From NCBI RefSeq assembly GCF_001418655.1, contig NZ_LIQZ01000003.1, positions 84,282 through 148,281 of the forward strand: DNA of 64,000 nucleotides, in the 5' to 3' direction. Each line of letters opens with the position of its first letter. Within the stretch, counting starts at the first letter, position 1. This document shows, one piece after another, positions 1-8,189 of this stretch. The notes below the pieces were generated by a model. That model had not been told where the DNA came from. It did not search any database and saw only the letters and a list, made by a program, of their open reading frames with translations. The stretch comes from Streptomyces phaeochromogenes. GTDB lineage: Bacteria > Actinomycetota > Actinomycetes > Streptomycetales > Streptomycetaceae. The translations under genes and the position numbers were made by a program.

Positions 1-3000
1 ACGGCAAGGAGCTGTCGAAGACGACTGTCGACACCAGCGGTTGGCTGCCTGCCACCGTTCCCGGCACGGTCCTGGCCTCGCTGGTGGACCAGGGCAAGCT
101 GCCCGACCCCGTCGCCGGACTGAACAACCTGCATGTTCCCGAGGCCCTGTCGCGGCACGCGTGGTGGTACAAGCGGGACTTCGAGCTGCCGCGCGGTCTG
201 CGCACCGGAGCCGGGCGGCGGATCTGGCTGGAGTTCGACGGCATCAACCACAAGGCCGACATCTGGCTCAACGGCAAGCAGGTGGGCGACCTGACGTTTC
301 CCTTCGCCCGCTCGTCCCACGACGTGACCAAGCTGCTCTCGACGGGCGAGGCGAACGCGCTCGCGGTGAAGATCACGCCGATGCCGGTGCCCGGCAGCCC
401 CGGCGACAAGGGCCCCGCCGGCGAGGCCTGGGTGGACGCGGGCGCCAACCAGATGAACCTCAACTCGCCCACCTACCTGGCCTCTTCGGGCTGGGACTGG
501 ATGCCCGCGGTACGTGACCGGGCCGCCGGTATCTGGAACCACGTCCGGCTGAGATCCACCGGCCATGTCGTGATCGGCGATCCTCGTGTCGACACCCTGC
601 TGCCGAAGCTGCCCGACGTGTCGGTCGCCGAGCTGACCGTCGTCGTCCCGGTCCGCAACGCCGACACCGCCGACCACAAGGTGACGGTCTCCGCGGCCTT
701 CAACGGCGTACGGGTGTCCAAGGTCGTCACCGTGCCCGCGGGCGAGAACCTCGACGTCACGTTCACCCCCGACGCCTTCGGGCAACTCCGGCTGCGCGAC
801 CCGAAACTGTGGTGGCCCAACGGGCTCGGTGACCCCGCCCTGCATGACCTCACCCTGGTCGCGTCGCTCGACGGCGCCGAGAGCGACCGCCGCACCACCC
901 GGTTCGGCATCCGCCAGTTCGGCTACGAGTACGAGGTGCCACTGCCGTTCACCGCCTCCGAGGACGCCTACACCCAGTCCGTCCCCTTCGACCGGCAGCA
1001 GGCCCGTTACGTACGCATCAAGTGCCTGACCAGGGCCTCCGGTTGGGGCAACTCACTGTGGACGCTGGCCGTGTCCGACAGCGCACGCCCTTCCGTCGAC
1101 CTCGCCCTGCACGCATCCGCCGACGCGTCGAGCAAGGACGGGGACGACCGCGGTCCGGCCAATGCGACGGACGGCGATCCCGCGACCCGCTGGTCCTCGT
1201 CCTACGAGGACGACCAGTGGATCCGGGTCGACCTCGGGTCCTCGCAGTCGTTCGACCGGGTCGACCTGACCTGGGAGCAGGCGTACGCGAAGACCTACCT
1301 GGTCCAGGTCTCCTCGAACGACGCCGACTGGACCGATGTGGCGTCGGTGGACAACAGCGCGGTGCCGCTGCCCTTCAACAACGGCAACGCCAGCCTCCAG
1401 GTCGAGGACTTCGCTGCACGCACCGCCCGCTACGTCCGTATCGCCTGCGGGGTACGCAACACCAGCTGGGGCAACTCCCTTTGGTCCCTCGGCGTCATCG
1501 ACAGCACCAAACCCGGAACCGACCTCGCCCTGCGCCAGAAGGCGACCGCCTCGACCGAGGAGTCCGACCACCCGGCCGCGCACGCCACCGATGGCGATAC
1601 GGGAACCCGCTGGTCGTCCCAGTACGAGGACCAGCAGTGGATCCAGGTCGACCTGGGCGCCGCGAAGAGGTTCGACCGGGTGGCGATCGTGTGGGAGCCG
1701 GCCTACCCGAAGACCTATGTGATCCAGGTGTCCGACGACGGGGACACGTGGACCGACGTGAAGTCCGTGTCCAACACCCCCGACCCGCTCAAGATCAGCG
1801 TGAACGGCGTGCGGGTTCTTGCCCGCGGCGGCAACTGGGGCTGGGACGAACTGCTGCGCCGGATGCCGCCGGAGCGGATGGACGCGGCCGTACGGATGCA
1901 CCGCGACATGAACTTCACCATGATCCGCAACTGGGTCGGCACCTGCGACCGGGAGGAGTTCTTCGCCGCCTGCGACGAGCACGGGATCCTGGTCTGGAAC
2001 GACTTCCCCAACGCGTGGGCCATGGACCCGCCGGACCACGACGCCTTCAACTCGATCGCGCGGGACACCGTCCTGCGGTACCGCATCCACCCCAGCGTGG
2101 TGATCTGGTGCGGAGCAAACGAGGGCAACCCGCCCGCCGCCATCGACAAGGCCATGCGCCAGGCCGTCGAACAGCAGGCCCCCGGCATCCTCTACCAGAA
2201 CAACTCGGCCGGCGGCATCATCACCGGCGGCGGTCCCTACGGCTGGGTCGAGCCGGAGAAGTACTTCGATCCGTCCACGTACGGCAGCAAGGACTTCGGC
2301 TTCCACACCGAGATCGGTATGCCGGTCGTCTCCACCGCGGCCAGCATCCGGAACATGACGGGCGAGGAGCCCGAGTGGCCGATCCGCGGCGCCTGGTACT
2401 ACCACGACTGGAGCGAGCGCGGGAATCAGGCACCGCACACGTACAAGGCAGCCGTCGAGGCCCGCCTCGGGGAGACCGAGGACCTGGACGACTTCGCCCG
2501 CAAGGCCCAGTTCGTCAACTACGAGAACACGCGCGCCATGTTCGAGGCGTGGAACGCGAACCTGTGGGACAACGCCAGCGGACTGATGCTGTGGATGTCC
2601 CACCCCGCGTGGCACAGCACGGTCTGGCAGACCTACGACTACGACTTCGACGTCAACGGTACGTACTACGGGGCCCGCACTGCCTGCGAGCCGCTGCACG
2701 TCCAGGCCGACCCGAAGGGACAGGTCCTGGCCGTCAACCACACGCGCAAGGACCTCAAGAACGCCACCGTCTCGGCGCGGTTGTTCGATCTGTCGGGCCG
2801 GCAGCTCGGCAAGACCAGGAGCGCACGGCTGGACGTGGCACCGGCCTCCACCGCGAAGGCGTTCACCAGCGCCTGGACCGACGATCTGCCCGACCTGCAC
2901 CTGCTGCGCCTGACTCTGGAGAGCAGCGACGGCCGCGTCCTGTCGAACAACACCTACTGGCGCCATCGCACCGCGGCAGCCATGCGTGCGTTGACCAAGG

Positions 3001-3302
3001 CGCCGCAGACCAGGGTGTCCGGAACGGTGACGCGCCTGTCCCGATCCGGGGCCCGTCACGAACTGACCGCCACCATCCGCAACCACGGTCGGTCCGTCGC
3101 CGCCATGGTCCGGCTGTCCCTGCTCAACGACAAGACCGGCCATCGCGTGCTGCCGACGCTCTACAGCGACAACTACCTGTGGCTGCTGCCCGGCGAGTCA
3201 CAGACCGTCACCTTGTCCTGGCCCGCCCGCGCTCTGCCCTCGCACCGGCCGCTCCTGAAGGTGGAGGCGTACAACAGCCGCTCCGCGACAGCGCGCCCGT
3301 AG
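1..3302 (+). CDS. Glycoside hydrolase family 2 enzyme with two inserted discoidin (F5/8 type C) units, 5' end missing
   Basis: The gene enters the window already open (first whole codon at 3), so the signal peptide and true start lie upstream. The order is GH2 sugar-binding jelly roll, Ig-like domain (LWWPNGLGDP near 810), two discoidin units (936-about 1787), TIM barrel and C-terminal beta domains. The acid/base Glu is in the WCGANEG motif (codon 2121-2123) and the likely nucleophile Glu is in HTEIGMP (codon 2310-2312). Both are intact, so the enzyme should be active. The barrel resembles the beta-mannosidase / exo-beta-glucosaminidase branch of GH2, which cleaves terminal beta-linked sugars outside the cell; the exact substrate cannot be read. 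The oddity is that the discoidin units sit inside the catalytic architecture rather than at an end (see findings). It converges with the VOC gene 27 bp downstream. Confidence 0.88.
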   Translation, partial: GKELSKTTVDTSGWLPATVPGTVLASLVDQGKLPDPVAGLNNLHVPEALSRHAWWYKRDFELPRGLRTGAGRRIWLEFDGINHKADIWLNGKQVGDLTFPFARSSHDVTKLLSTGEANALAVKITPMPVPGSPGDKGPAGEAWVDAGANQMNLNSPTYLASSGWDWMPAVRDRAAGIWNHVRLRSTGHVVIGDPRVDTLLPKLPDVSVAELTVVVPVRNADTADHKVTVSAAFNGVRVSKVVTVPAGENLDVTFTPDAFGQLRLRDPKLWWPNGLGDPALHDLTLVASLDGAESDRRTTRFGIRQFGYEYEVPLPFTASEDAYTQSVPFDRQQARYVRIKCLTRASGWGNSLWTLAVSDSARPSVDLALHASADASSKDGDDRGPANATDGDPATRWSSSYEDDQWIRVDLGSSQSFDRVDLTWEQAYAKTYLVQVSSNDADWTDVASVDNSAVPLPFNNGNASLQVEDFAARTARYVRIACGVRNTSWGNSLWSLGVIDSTKPGTDLALRQKATASTEESDHPAAHATDGDTGTRWSSQYEDQQWIQVDLGAAKRFDRVAIVWEPAYPKTYVIQVSDDGDTWTDVKSVSNTPDPLKISVNGVRVLARGGNWGWDELLRRMPPERMDAAVRMHRDMNFTMIRNWVGTCDREEFFAACDEHGILVWNDFPNAWAMDPPDHDAFNSIARDTVLRYRIHPSVVIWCGANEGNPPAAIDKAMRQAVEQQAPGILYQNNSAGGIITGGGPYGWVEPEKYFDPSTYGSKDFGFHTEIGMPVVSTAASIRNMTGEEPEWPIRGAWYYHDWSERGNQAPHTYKAAVEARLGETEDLDDFARKAQFVNYENTRAMFEAWNANLWDNASGLMLWMSHPAWHSTVWQTYDYDFDVNGTYYGARTACEPLHVQADPKGQVLAVNHTRKDLKNATVSARLFDLSGRQLGKTRSARLDVAPASTAKAFTSAWTDDLPDLHLLRLTLESSDGRVLSNNTYWRHRTAAAMRALTKAPQTRVSGTVTRLSRSGARHELTATIRNHGRSVAAMVRLSLLNDKTGHRVLPTLYSDNYLWLLPGESQTVTLSWPARALPSHRPLLKVEAYNSRSATARP
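936..1787 (+). repeat. Two tandem, circularly permuted discoidin units inside the GH2 gene
   Basis: Unit 1 (936-1361) and unit 2 (1362-about 1787) each begin with VPLPF, continue with the C-terminal half of a discoidin fold (ARYVRI, then WGNSLW), then the N-terminal half (ATDGD, TRWSS, QWI-VDLG, FDRV) and stop at WTDV-SV-N. Each unit is about 142 residues. The array therefore starts and ends in the middle of a discoidin fold and joins GH2 sequence on both sides (FGIRQFGYEYE before, LKISVNGVRVL after). Confidence 0.8.
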
Positions 3303-3329
3303 GTTCCTGTCCGACGCACCCCGGCCAGG

Positions 3330-3713
3330 TCAGAGGGGCTTGAGCCGGGTGTGCAGGAGGCAGAACTCGTTGCCTTCCGGGTCGGCCAGGGTGTGCCAGT
3401 TCTCGGTGCCGGTCTGGCCGACGTCGGCGGGCCTGGCGCCGAGGGCGAGCAACCGCTCCAACTCGGCGTCCTGGTCGCGGTCCGTGGCGTTGACGTCGAT
3501 GTGCAGTGGGAGCTTCCCCCTCCGCGGGTCGCTGCTCGGGCTCAGGACGAGGGTGGGCTGCAGACCGCCGAAGCCGACATCGGGCGGCCCGATCTCGATG
3601 CTTCCGTCGTCCTCCCGGTCGAGTTCCACGTAGCCGAGGACCTCGCACCAGAATGCGGCGAGCCGCTCGGGATCGGCACAGTCGAGGACCAGTTCACTGA
3701 TGCGGCATGCCAT
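3330..3713 (-). CDS. VOC (glyoxalase/bleomycin-resistance fold) family protein
   Basis: The 127-residue product starts MACRISELVLDCADPERLAAFW, the usual opening of the short single-domain VOC proteins related to glyoxalase I. It ends with the family-typical stretch ADPEGNEFCLLH, where the Glu normally binds a metal. The metal partner His appears in PLHIDVNA. The function could be dioxygenase, isomerase or drug binding; sequence alone does not choose. I prefer the ATG at 3713 over an upstream ATG at 3791, because the extra 26 residues are encoded by an AT/CA-rich tandem repeat and look non-coding. It stands alone between the convergent GH2 gene and the PadR gene on the same strand. Confidence 0.75.
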   Translation of the reverse strand: MACRISELVLDCADPERLAAFWCEVLGYVELDREDDGSIEIGPPDVGFGGLQPTLVLSPSSDPRRGKLPLHIDVNATDRDQDAELERLLALGARPADVGQTGTENWHTLADPEGNEFCLLHTRLKPL

Positions 3714-3760
3714 GCCGGGGAGTGTACATAGACGGCCCGAGAGTCGGTCGTCGGCCGCGG

Positions 3761-3793
3761 CATGAGCAACCGCCACATGAGCAACCGCCACAT
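3761..3793. repeat. Two tandem copies of a 15-bp unit
   Basis: The unit CATGAGCAACCGCCA occurs at 3761-3775 and 3776-3790 with the first three bases of a third copy. It lies between the VOC gene and the PadR gene and creates the false upstream start of the VOC reading frame. Confidence 0.85.
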
Positions 3794-3812
3794 CGCGGCG
3801 GGGCGTACGCGG

Positions 3813-4403
3813 TCAGTCACGTGCCTCACGTGCCGGGGAGGCGAGCGCCTCCGCGCGTTGCGCGAGCCGCTTGAGGGCCACCTCACCCCAGGTCAGGTTG
3901 TCCCGTTCGAGGGACAGCCCCCGCAGACAGGTGAGATAGGGCCCGATGCGATCGGCCGTGGTGAAGTACTCGTCCTCGGTACGTCCGGCCAGCAGCCATT
4001 CCCGTACCCGCTCGTAGCGCGCGATCTTGGTCGCGGCCAGCTCCATGCGCTGGGCGATGGCGGTTCGTACGGCTTCCGCGTCGCCGACGTCCACGCACTG
4101 GACCTTGACCAGCAACTCGTCCCGGATCGCGGTCGGTTTGGCGGGCGGTTCGGCGGTGTAGGCCCGTACGGCGGCAAGGCCCTCCTCGGTGAGCGAGAAC
4201 AGCCGCTTGTTCGGACGGCGCTCCTGCTGTACGACGCGGGCGGCGACGAGGCCCTCGCCCTCCATACGTTCGAGCTCGCGGTAGATCTGCTGCGGTGTGG
4301 CCATCCAGAAGTTGGCGACCGACGCCTCGAACCCCTTGGCGAGGTCGTACCCCGACGCCTCACCCTCCAGAAGCGCCGCCATCACCGCGTTGCGAAGAGC
4401 CAT
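3813..4403 (-). CDS. PadR family transcriptional regulator
   Basis: This 196-residue protein has the N-terminal PadR winged helix (ALRNAVMAALLEGEASGYDLAK, then the recognition-helix region QQIYRELERMEGEGLV and a wing ending LFSLTEEG). A C-terminal helical dimerisation domain (about 90-180) contains YERVREWL. PadR proteins repress nearby genes and are released by small phenolic or drug-like ligands. Its target is not obvious: the GDSL hydrolase starts upstream on the same strand, and its stop is only 65 bp from this start. The AT-rich stretch just upstream (around 4410-4435) would hold its promoter. Confidence 0.87.
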   Translation of the reverse strand: MALRNAVMAALLEGEASGYDLAKGFEASVANFWMATPQQIYRELERMEGEGLVAARVVQQERRPNKRLFSLTEEGLAAVRAYTAEPPAKPTAIRDELLVKVQCVDVGDAEAVRTAIAQRMELAATKIARYERVREWLLAGRTEDEYFTTADRIGPYLTCLRGLSLERDNLTWGEVALKRLAQRAEALASPAREARD

Positions 4404-4467
4404 GAATCCAACCTAACAGCCTGTTGATTACTCAATGCGACGACGGTGAACGGGCCCTCACGAGGGG

Positions 4468-5256
4468 TCATTCGATGATCTGGGCCACCGGAAGCAGGGT
4501 GGGTCGCTTGGCTTCCCGGCCGTCGCCTGACGAGCGCCCGCGCAGGCGACGGGCGAGCCAGGGGCCGAGGAAGGAGCCCGCCCAGCGCAGCTCGGTCCCG
4601 ACGGCGCGCAGCCTCGAATGCCTGGGTGCGTCGTCGGACAGGGGCCGGATCCAGCTGTCGTCGCTTCCCGGTACGGCGAGTGCCTCGGCGACGGCAGCGG
4701 CGATCAGGGCATGTCCGCGCGGGCTCGCGTGCAGGCGGTCGGGACTCCACAGCCGGAGGTCGGTGACCACCGGGTGGGGCTCCGCGTCGGCCACCACGAC
4801 ACCGTGGCGTCGGGCCGCCTCGCGAATGCGGCTGTTCAGTGCGGTGACCCGGTGGGCGATGGGTCTGGCGGCCGGGACGATCCGCGCGAAGTCGGGGAAG
4901 GTCAGCGTCGCGACGCGGGCACCGCTCCCGGTGAGCGCGGCGAACATCGCCTCCAGGTGCTCGGCCACCTCGTCGGCGTCGAAACGGGGACGCAGCACGT
5001 CGTTGACACCGGCGACGACCGTCGCCAGATCCGGGCGCAGCGCCAGCGCGGGCTCCAGCTGCTGCGAGCGCACCTCACCCGCGAGGCGCCCACGGACGGC
5101 GAGGTTGGCGTACAGGAGGTCGGGGTCGGTCCGCGCGATCTGCTCGGCGAGCCGGTCCGCCCACCCTCTCGGGTTCCCGGTGCCGTCGTCGTCACCGAGT
5201 CCCTCGGTCTGGCTGTCACCCAGGGCGACGTACCGCGCGTAGCCACCGTTCGCCAT
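4468..5256 (-). CDS. SGNH/GDSL-type hydrolase
   Basis: The 262-residue protein has SGNH block I (GDSQTEG, nucleophile Ser15), block III (GVND, Asn in VVAGVNDVL) and block V (SPDRLHAS, catalytic Asp and His). The family includes esterases, lipases and acyl-carbohydrate hydrolases. There is no signal peptide or transmembrane segment, so it is probably cytoplasmic. The last 60 residues are Arg-rich and outside the catalytic fold. It reads towards the PadR gene 65 bp away, so the two may share a transcript. Two palindromes lie upstream at 5311-5345. Confidence 0.87.
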   Translation of the reverse strand: MANGGYARYVALGDSQTEGLGDDDGTGNPRGWADRLAEQIARTDPDLLYANLAVRGRLAGEVRSQQLEPALALRPDLATVVAGVNDVLRPRFDADEVAEHLEAMFAALTGSGARVATLTFPDFARIVPAARPIAHRVTALNSRIREAARRHGVVVADAEPHPVVTDLRLWSPDRLHASPRGHALIAAAVAEALAVPGSDDSWIRPLSDDAPRHSRLRAVGTELRWAGSFLGPWLARRLRGRSSGDGREAKRPTLLPVAQIIE

Positions 5257-5310
5257 GATCGCCCGCCTTCTCCGAGCTCGGCCCCCGCTGCCTGCAGAGC
5301 GGGAGCGGAT

Positions 5311-5345
5311 GACTAACTAGTCGGCTATTAAGATAGTTGACTATC
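5311..5345. promoter_or_regulatory. Two adjacent palindromes upstream of the GDSL hydrolase
   Basis: GACTAACTAGTC at 5311-5322 (arms GACTA/TAGTC) and GATAGTTGACTATC at 5332-5345 (arms GATAGT/ACTATC) sit in an AT-rich island 55-90 bp upstream of the hydrolase start at 5256. Spacing and symmetry suit a dimeric repressor overlapping a promoter. The 10-mer GACTAACTAG recurs upstream of icmF. The cognate regulator is unknown. Confidence 0.5.
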
Positions 5346-5411
5346 CCAGGAAGTGCACATGCCGGTACGGGGCAAGACTCCGCCGAATTTCGGCACCGGT
5401 GGCCCTCTGCG

Positions 5412-6593
5412 TCACACCGAACGCGCCGTCTGGTGAGCAACGGCCGCTTCGGAATCAGTTGCTCCGCTCGCTCCGCGATCTGTCGGTTCGGGAACCGCCA
5501 CTTCCCGGAGCGTCGGTTTGCGGATCAGGAGCAGTGCCGCGTCGTCGTGGAGCCGACCGCCGACATGGGCCAGCAGTTCGTCATGCAGTGCGGTGAGGGT
5601 GCGGGCCGGCTCGTCGGACACGTGGCGTGCCAGCCCTTCGGCGAGCTGGTAGAACTCACGTCCGCGGTCCCGGGCCTCGGTGACCCCGTCGGTGTAGAGC
5701 AGCAGCTGATCCCCGTCGGTGAACGGCACGACCTCCAGGGCGGGGGTGTGTTTCATGAGGGCGCGCAGGCCGAGGGGCGGGGCCGGATGCGTGGGCTCCA
5801 CCAGCTCGACGCCTCCGGAGGCGCGTATCAGCAGCGGAGGCGCGTGCCCGCAGTTCACCACCTCCAGTTGCCCGGCCTGTGAGTAGCCGGCGACCACGGC
5901 GGTGACGAAGTCGTCGCAACCGAGGTTGCGCGCCAGGCTCCGCTCGATCCTGTCTATGACGGTGAGGAGATCCGGCTCGTCGTAGGCGGCCTCGCGGAAG
6001 ACACCGAGCACCAGCGCGGCCGTCCCCACGGCGGGCAGTCCCTTGCCGCGCACATCGCCGACGATCAGCCGCACTCCGTACGGGGTGGGTATCAGCGCGT
6101 AGAGATCCCCGCCGATACGGGCCTCGGCAGCCGCGGCGCTGTAGCGGACGGCCACCTGGAACGGGCCGACGGTCGCCGGTACGGGCTTGAGCAGCGCGTG
6201 CTGGGCGGTCTCCGCGACCGAGCGGACGGCGGCGAGCACCCGGTCACGACGCCCGCGCAGCACGCTTGCCAGGCCACTCGCCACGGTGACGGCGGCCAGG
6301 GCGGACAGTACGGCCGCCAGTTCACGGCCCGGAACGCCGTCCCGGGATCCGAGCGCCGCCCCGAGCACAGCGGCGAGGACACCCACGCACACGACACCGC
6401 GCGGCCCATTCGTGGTGGCGGCCAGCGCGGGCCCGGCCGCGAGCAGGGGCAGCCACACCATGCCCGCTCCGCCGACGAAATCGGCGAGCACGACGACGGA
6501 GACGATCAGCACGGGCAGTGCGTGCAGTACGGGCATCCCGACGGCCGGCCGCCCGGTGGCCCGGCCGCGTCCCGAAGCTCCGGGATCGGTCAC
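5412..6593 (-). CDS. Membrane-anchored PP2C/SpoIIE-type serine phosphatase (RsbU-like)
   Basis: The N-terminal part carries several hydrophobic helices (VLHALPVLIVSVVVLADF, then WLPLLAAGPALAA and further segments). A linker leads to a PPM-type SpoIIE phosphatase domain with GGDLYALI, GDVRGKGLPA and LLLYTDGVTEARDRG, which contain the metal-binding Asp residues. Such enzymes dephosphorylate anti-anti-sigma factors in partner-switching stress pathways, but no anti-sigma gene is beside it. The start is uncertain. GTG at 6593 has GGGAA five bases upstream and begins just before the membrane part. An ATG at 6701 would add residues encoded by three 24-bp repeats. Confidence 0.82.
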   Translation of the reverse strand: MTDPGASGRGRATGRPAVGMPVLHALPVLIVSVVVLADFVGGAGMVWLPLLAAGPALAATTNGPRGVVCVGVLAAVLGAALGSRDGVPGRELAAVLSALAAVTVASGLASVLRGRRDRVLAAVRSVAETAQHALLKPVPATVGPFQVAVRYSAAAAEARIGGDLYALIPTPYGVRLIVGDVRGKGLPAVGTAALVLGVFREAAYDEPDLLTVIDRIERSLARNLGCDDFVTAVVAGYSQAGQLEVVNCGHAPPLLIRASGGVELVEPTHPAPPLGLRALMKHTPALEVVPFTDGDQLLLYTDGVTEARDRGREFYQLAEGLARHVSDEPARTLTALHDELLAHVGGRLHDDAALLLIRKPTLREVAVPEPTDRGASGATDSEAAVAHQTARSV

Positions 6594-6602
6594 GCGGTTC
6601 CC

Positions 6603-6674
6603 GAGTTTCCGTATGGACCAGTGATCGAGTGTCCGTATATGCCAGTGTTTGAGTGTCCGTATGGACCAGTGGGT
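6603..6674. repeat. Three tandem 24-bp repeats
   Basis: Three imperfect copies of GAGTGTCCGTATGGACCAGT plus four variable bases lie at 6603-6626, 6627-6650 and 6651-6674, just upstream of (or within the extreme 5' end of) the phosphatase gene. The period is a multiple of three, so all frames stay open. A related 27-bp period occurs at 34225-34277. Confidence 0.85.
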
Positions 6675-6801
6675 GCCGCCATGATCACGGGCCTGACTCA
6701 TACTTCGTCCGCTGTCCTCACCTGTGCACGGCGCACATTCCTGAAATGCCGGTTTCATCCAGGAAACGGTGTCGGCCCCTGCCGTCACAAGGAGCGGATT
6801 T

Positions 6802-7560
6802 TCAGATAGTGAGCGACAGGCTCCTGGTCACGCGGTTCGCTGTCGGGATCAGCCGCTCCCGGATGTCCTGCAGCCGGGAGAGCCGGTCCACCGGCATCGA
6901 GACACCGAGCGAGCCGAGCGTGTCCCCGCTGTAGACGGGCACGGCGACGCAGACCGTGCCCAGGGCGTACTCCTCCAGGTCCGTGACGGCCGGGGCTACG
7001 GGTGAGGTGTCCAGGCGCCGGAGAAGTTCCGGCCTGCTGGTGATCGTCCGCGGTGTGAGGTCGGCGAGGTGGTGCCTGGAGAGGTAGTCCTTGCGGTCCT
7101 CGTCGTCCAGTTCCCGCAGCACGGCCTTGCCCAGCGCGGTGGCGTGGCCCGCGTCCTCGAATCCCACCCAGAGGTCGACGCGGGGCGCCCGGGGGCCGTC
7201 GACGATCTCGGCGACCCGGATCTCGCCCTCCTCGTAGAAGGTGAGGTACGCGGCGGTCGTGAGCTCGTCGCGCAGCGCGGCGAGCGTGGGGCGGACACGG
7301 CTGAGCAGTGCCTGCCCACGGCCCGTGCTCTGCATCATCTGCAGCTTGTCGCCGAGGACGAAGCCGCCGTCGTCCAGCTTCCGCAGGTATCCGTCATGGA
7401 CCAGCGTCCGCAACAGGTGATAGGCGGTGGCCAGGGGCAGGCCCGTCTCGCGTGCCAGCTGCTTCGCCGGCGCCCCGTTCTGGTGCGCGCTGACGGCTTC
7501 CAGGAGGCGGAAGGCCCGCTGGACGGACGTGATGAGGGTGGGGCCGTCGTGCTCGCCCAT
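6802..7560 (-). CDS. IclR family transcriptional regulator
   Basis: The 252-residue protein has a winged helix (SVQRAFRLLEAVSAH, LARETGLPLATAYHLLRTL) followed by an IclR effector domain (about 75-245) with GHATALGKAVL and the closing segment VAVPVYSGDTLGSLGVSMP. IclR proteins bind a small metabolite in the C-terminal domain and control catabolic operons. The gene follows the RraA-like gene by 48 bp on the same strand, so it probably regulates that operon. Confidence 0.9.
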   Translation of the reverse strand: MGEHDGPTLITSVQRAFRLLEAVSAHQNGAPAKQLARETGLPLATAYHLLRTLVHDGYLRKLDDGGFVLGDKLQMMQSTGRGQALLSRVRPTLAALRDELTTAAYLTFYEEGEIRVAEIVDGPRAPRVDLWVGFEDAGHATALGKAVLRELDDEDRKDYLSRHHLADLTPRTITSRPELLRRLDTSPVAPAVTDLEEYALGTVCVAVPVYSGDTLGSLGVSMPVDRLSRLQDIRERLIPTANRVTRSLSLTI

Positions 7561-7608
7561 GACACCAGCGTGCGCCGGACGGGCGACGGGAGCAAGGCGA
7601 GCAGAGCC

Positions 7609-8076
7609 CTATGCGCGAGTGACGAGGATCCCGTCGATGTCGCTGTAGAGGTGGCAGCCGGGCGTAAACGCCACTCCGCCGAACGAGACCTCGACGTCCC
7701 TGTCCCCGACACCCTCCTTGCGGCTCTTACGGGGGTTGGATCCCAGGGCCTTCACGCCAAGGTTGATCTTGGACAGTGCCTCGACATCACGGACGGCGCC
7801 ATTGATGACGACACCCTCCCAGCCGCTGGACGCGCCCAGGTCGGCGATGAGATCCCCCATCAGAGCGGCGGCCAGCGAGCCACCGCCGTCGACGACGAGC
7901 ACCCGGCCCGCACCGGGCTCACCGAGGGTGGCCTTGAGGATCACGTTGTCCTCGTGGCACCGCACGGTCGTGACGACGCCCTCGAACGACGTCCGGGCAC
8001 CGAAGAGCCGGAACTGGGTGGTGCACGACTGGAGGTCGTCCCCGTGCTCGTCGTAGAGGTCGGCTGTGGGCTTCAT
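7609..8076 (-). CDS. rraA: RraA family protein (RNase E inhibitor-like or 4-hydroxy-4-methyl-2-oxoglutarate aldolase-like)
   Basis: This 155-residue protein spans the whole RraA fold, from TADLYDEHGDDL to ILVTRA. It carries the glycine-rich VVDGGGSLAAALMGD segment and the GVVINGAVRD motif, whose Arg and Asp bind pyruvate and divalent metal in the aldolase members. Intact GxxxxD and NGxxRD motifs leave aldolase or oxaloacetate decarboxylase activity possible, and the neighbouring IclR regulator favours a metabolic role over RNase E control. A GAGGGG ribosome site precedes the ATG at 8076. Confidence 0.85.
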   Translation of the reverse strand: MKPTADLYDEHGDDLQSCTTQFRLFGARTSFEGVVTTVRCHEDNVILKATLGEPGAGRVLVVDGGGSLAAALMGDLIADLGASSGWEGVVINGAVRDVEALSKINLGVKALGSNPRKSRKEGVGDRDVEVSFGGVAFTPGCHLYSDIDGILVTRA

Positions 8077-8189
8077 CGGATTCCCCTCGTTGAGACTCAG
8101 GTGCCCTGGGGCGGCTCGTCGGCGCTCGGCGATCCGCCGGCCAAAGCCTAAGGGGGCGTGGTGAGGGTGCCTGCGGGCAGGGCATTCCG

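Noticed and set aside
1022..3343. Long plus-strand frame inside the GH2 gene
   Set aside because: It is a frame-shifted reading of the GH2 gene; Arg/Pro/Gln-rich and without motifs.
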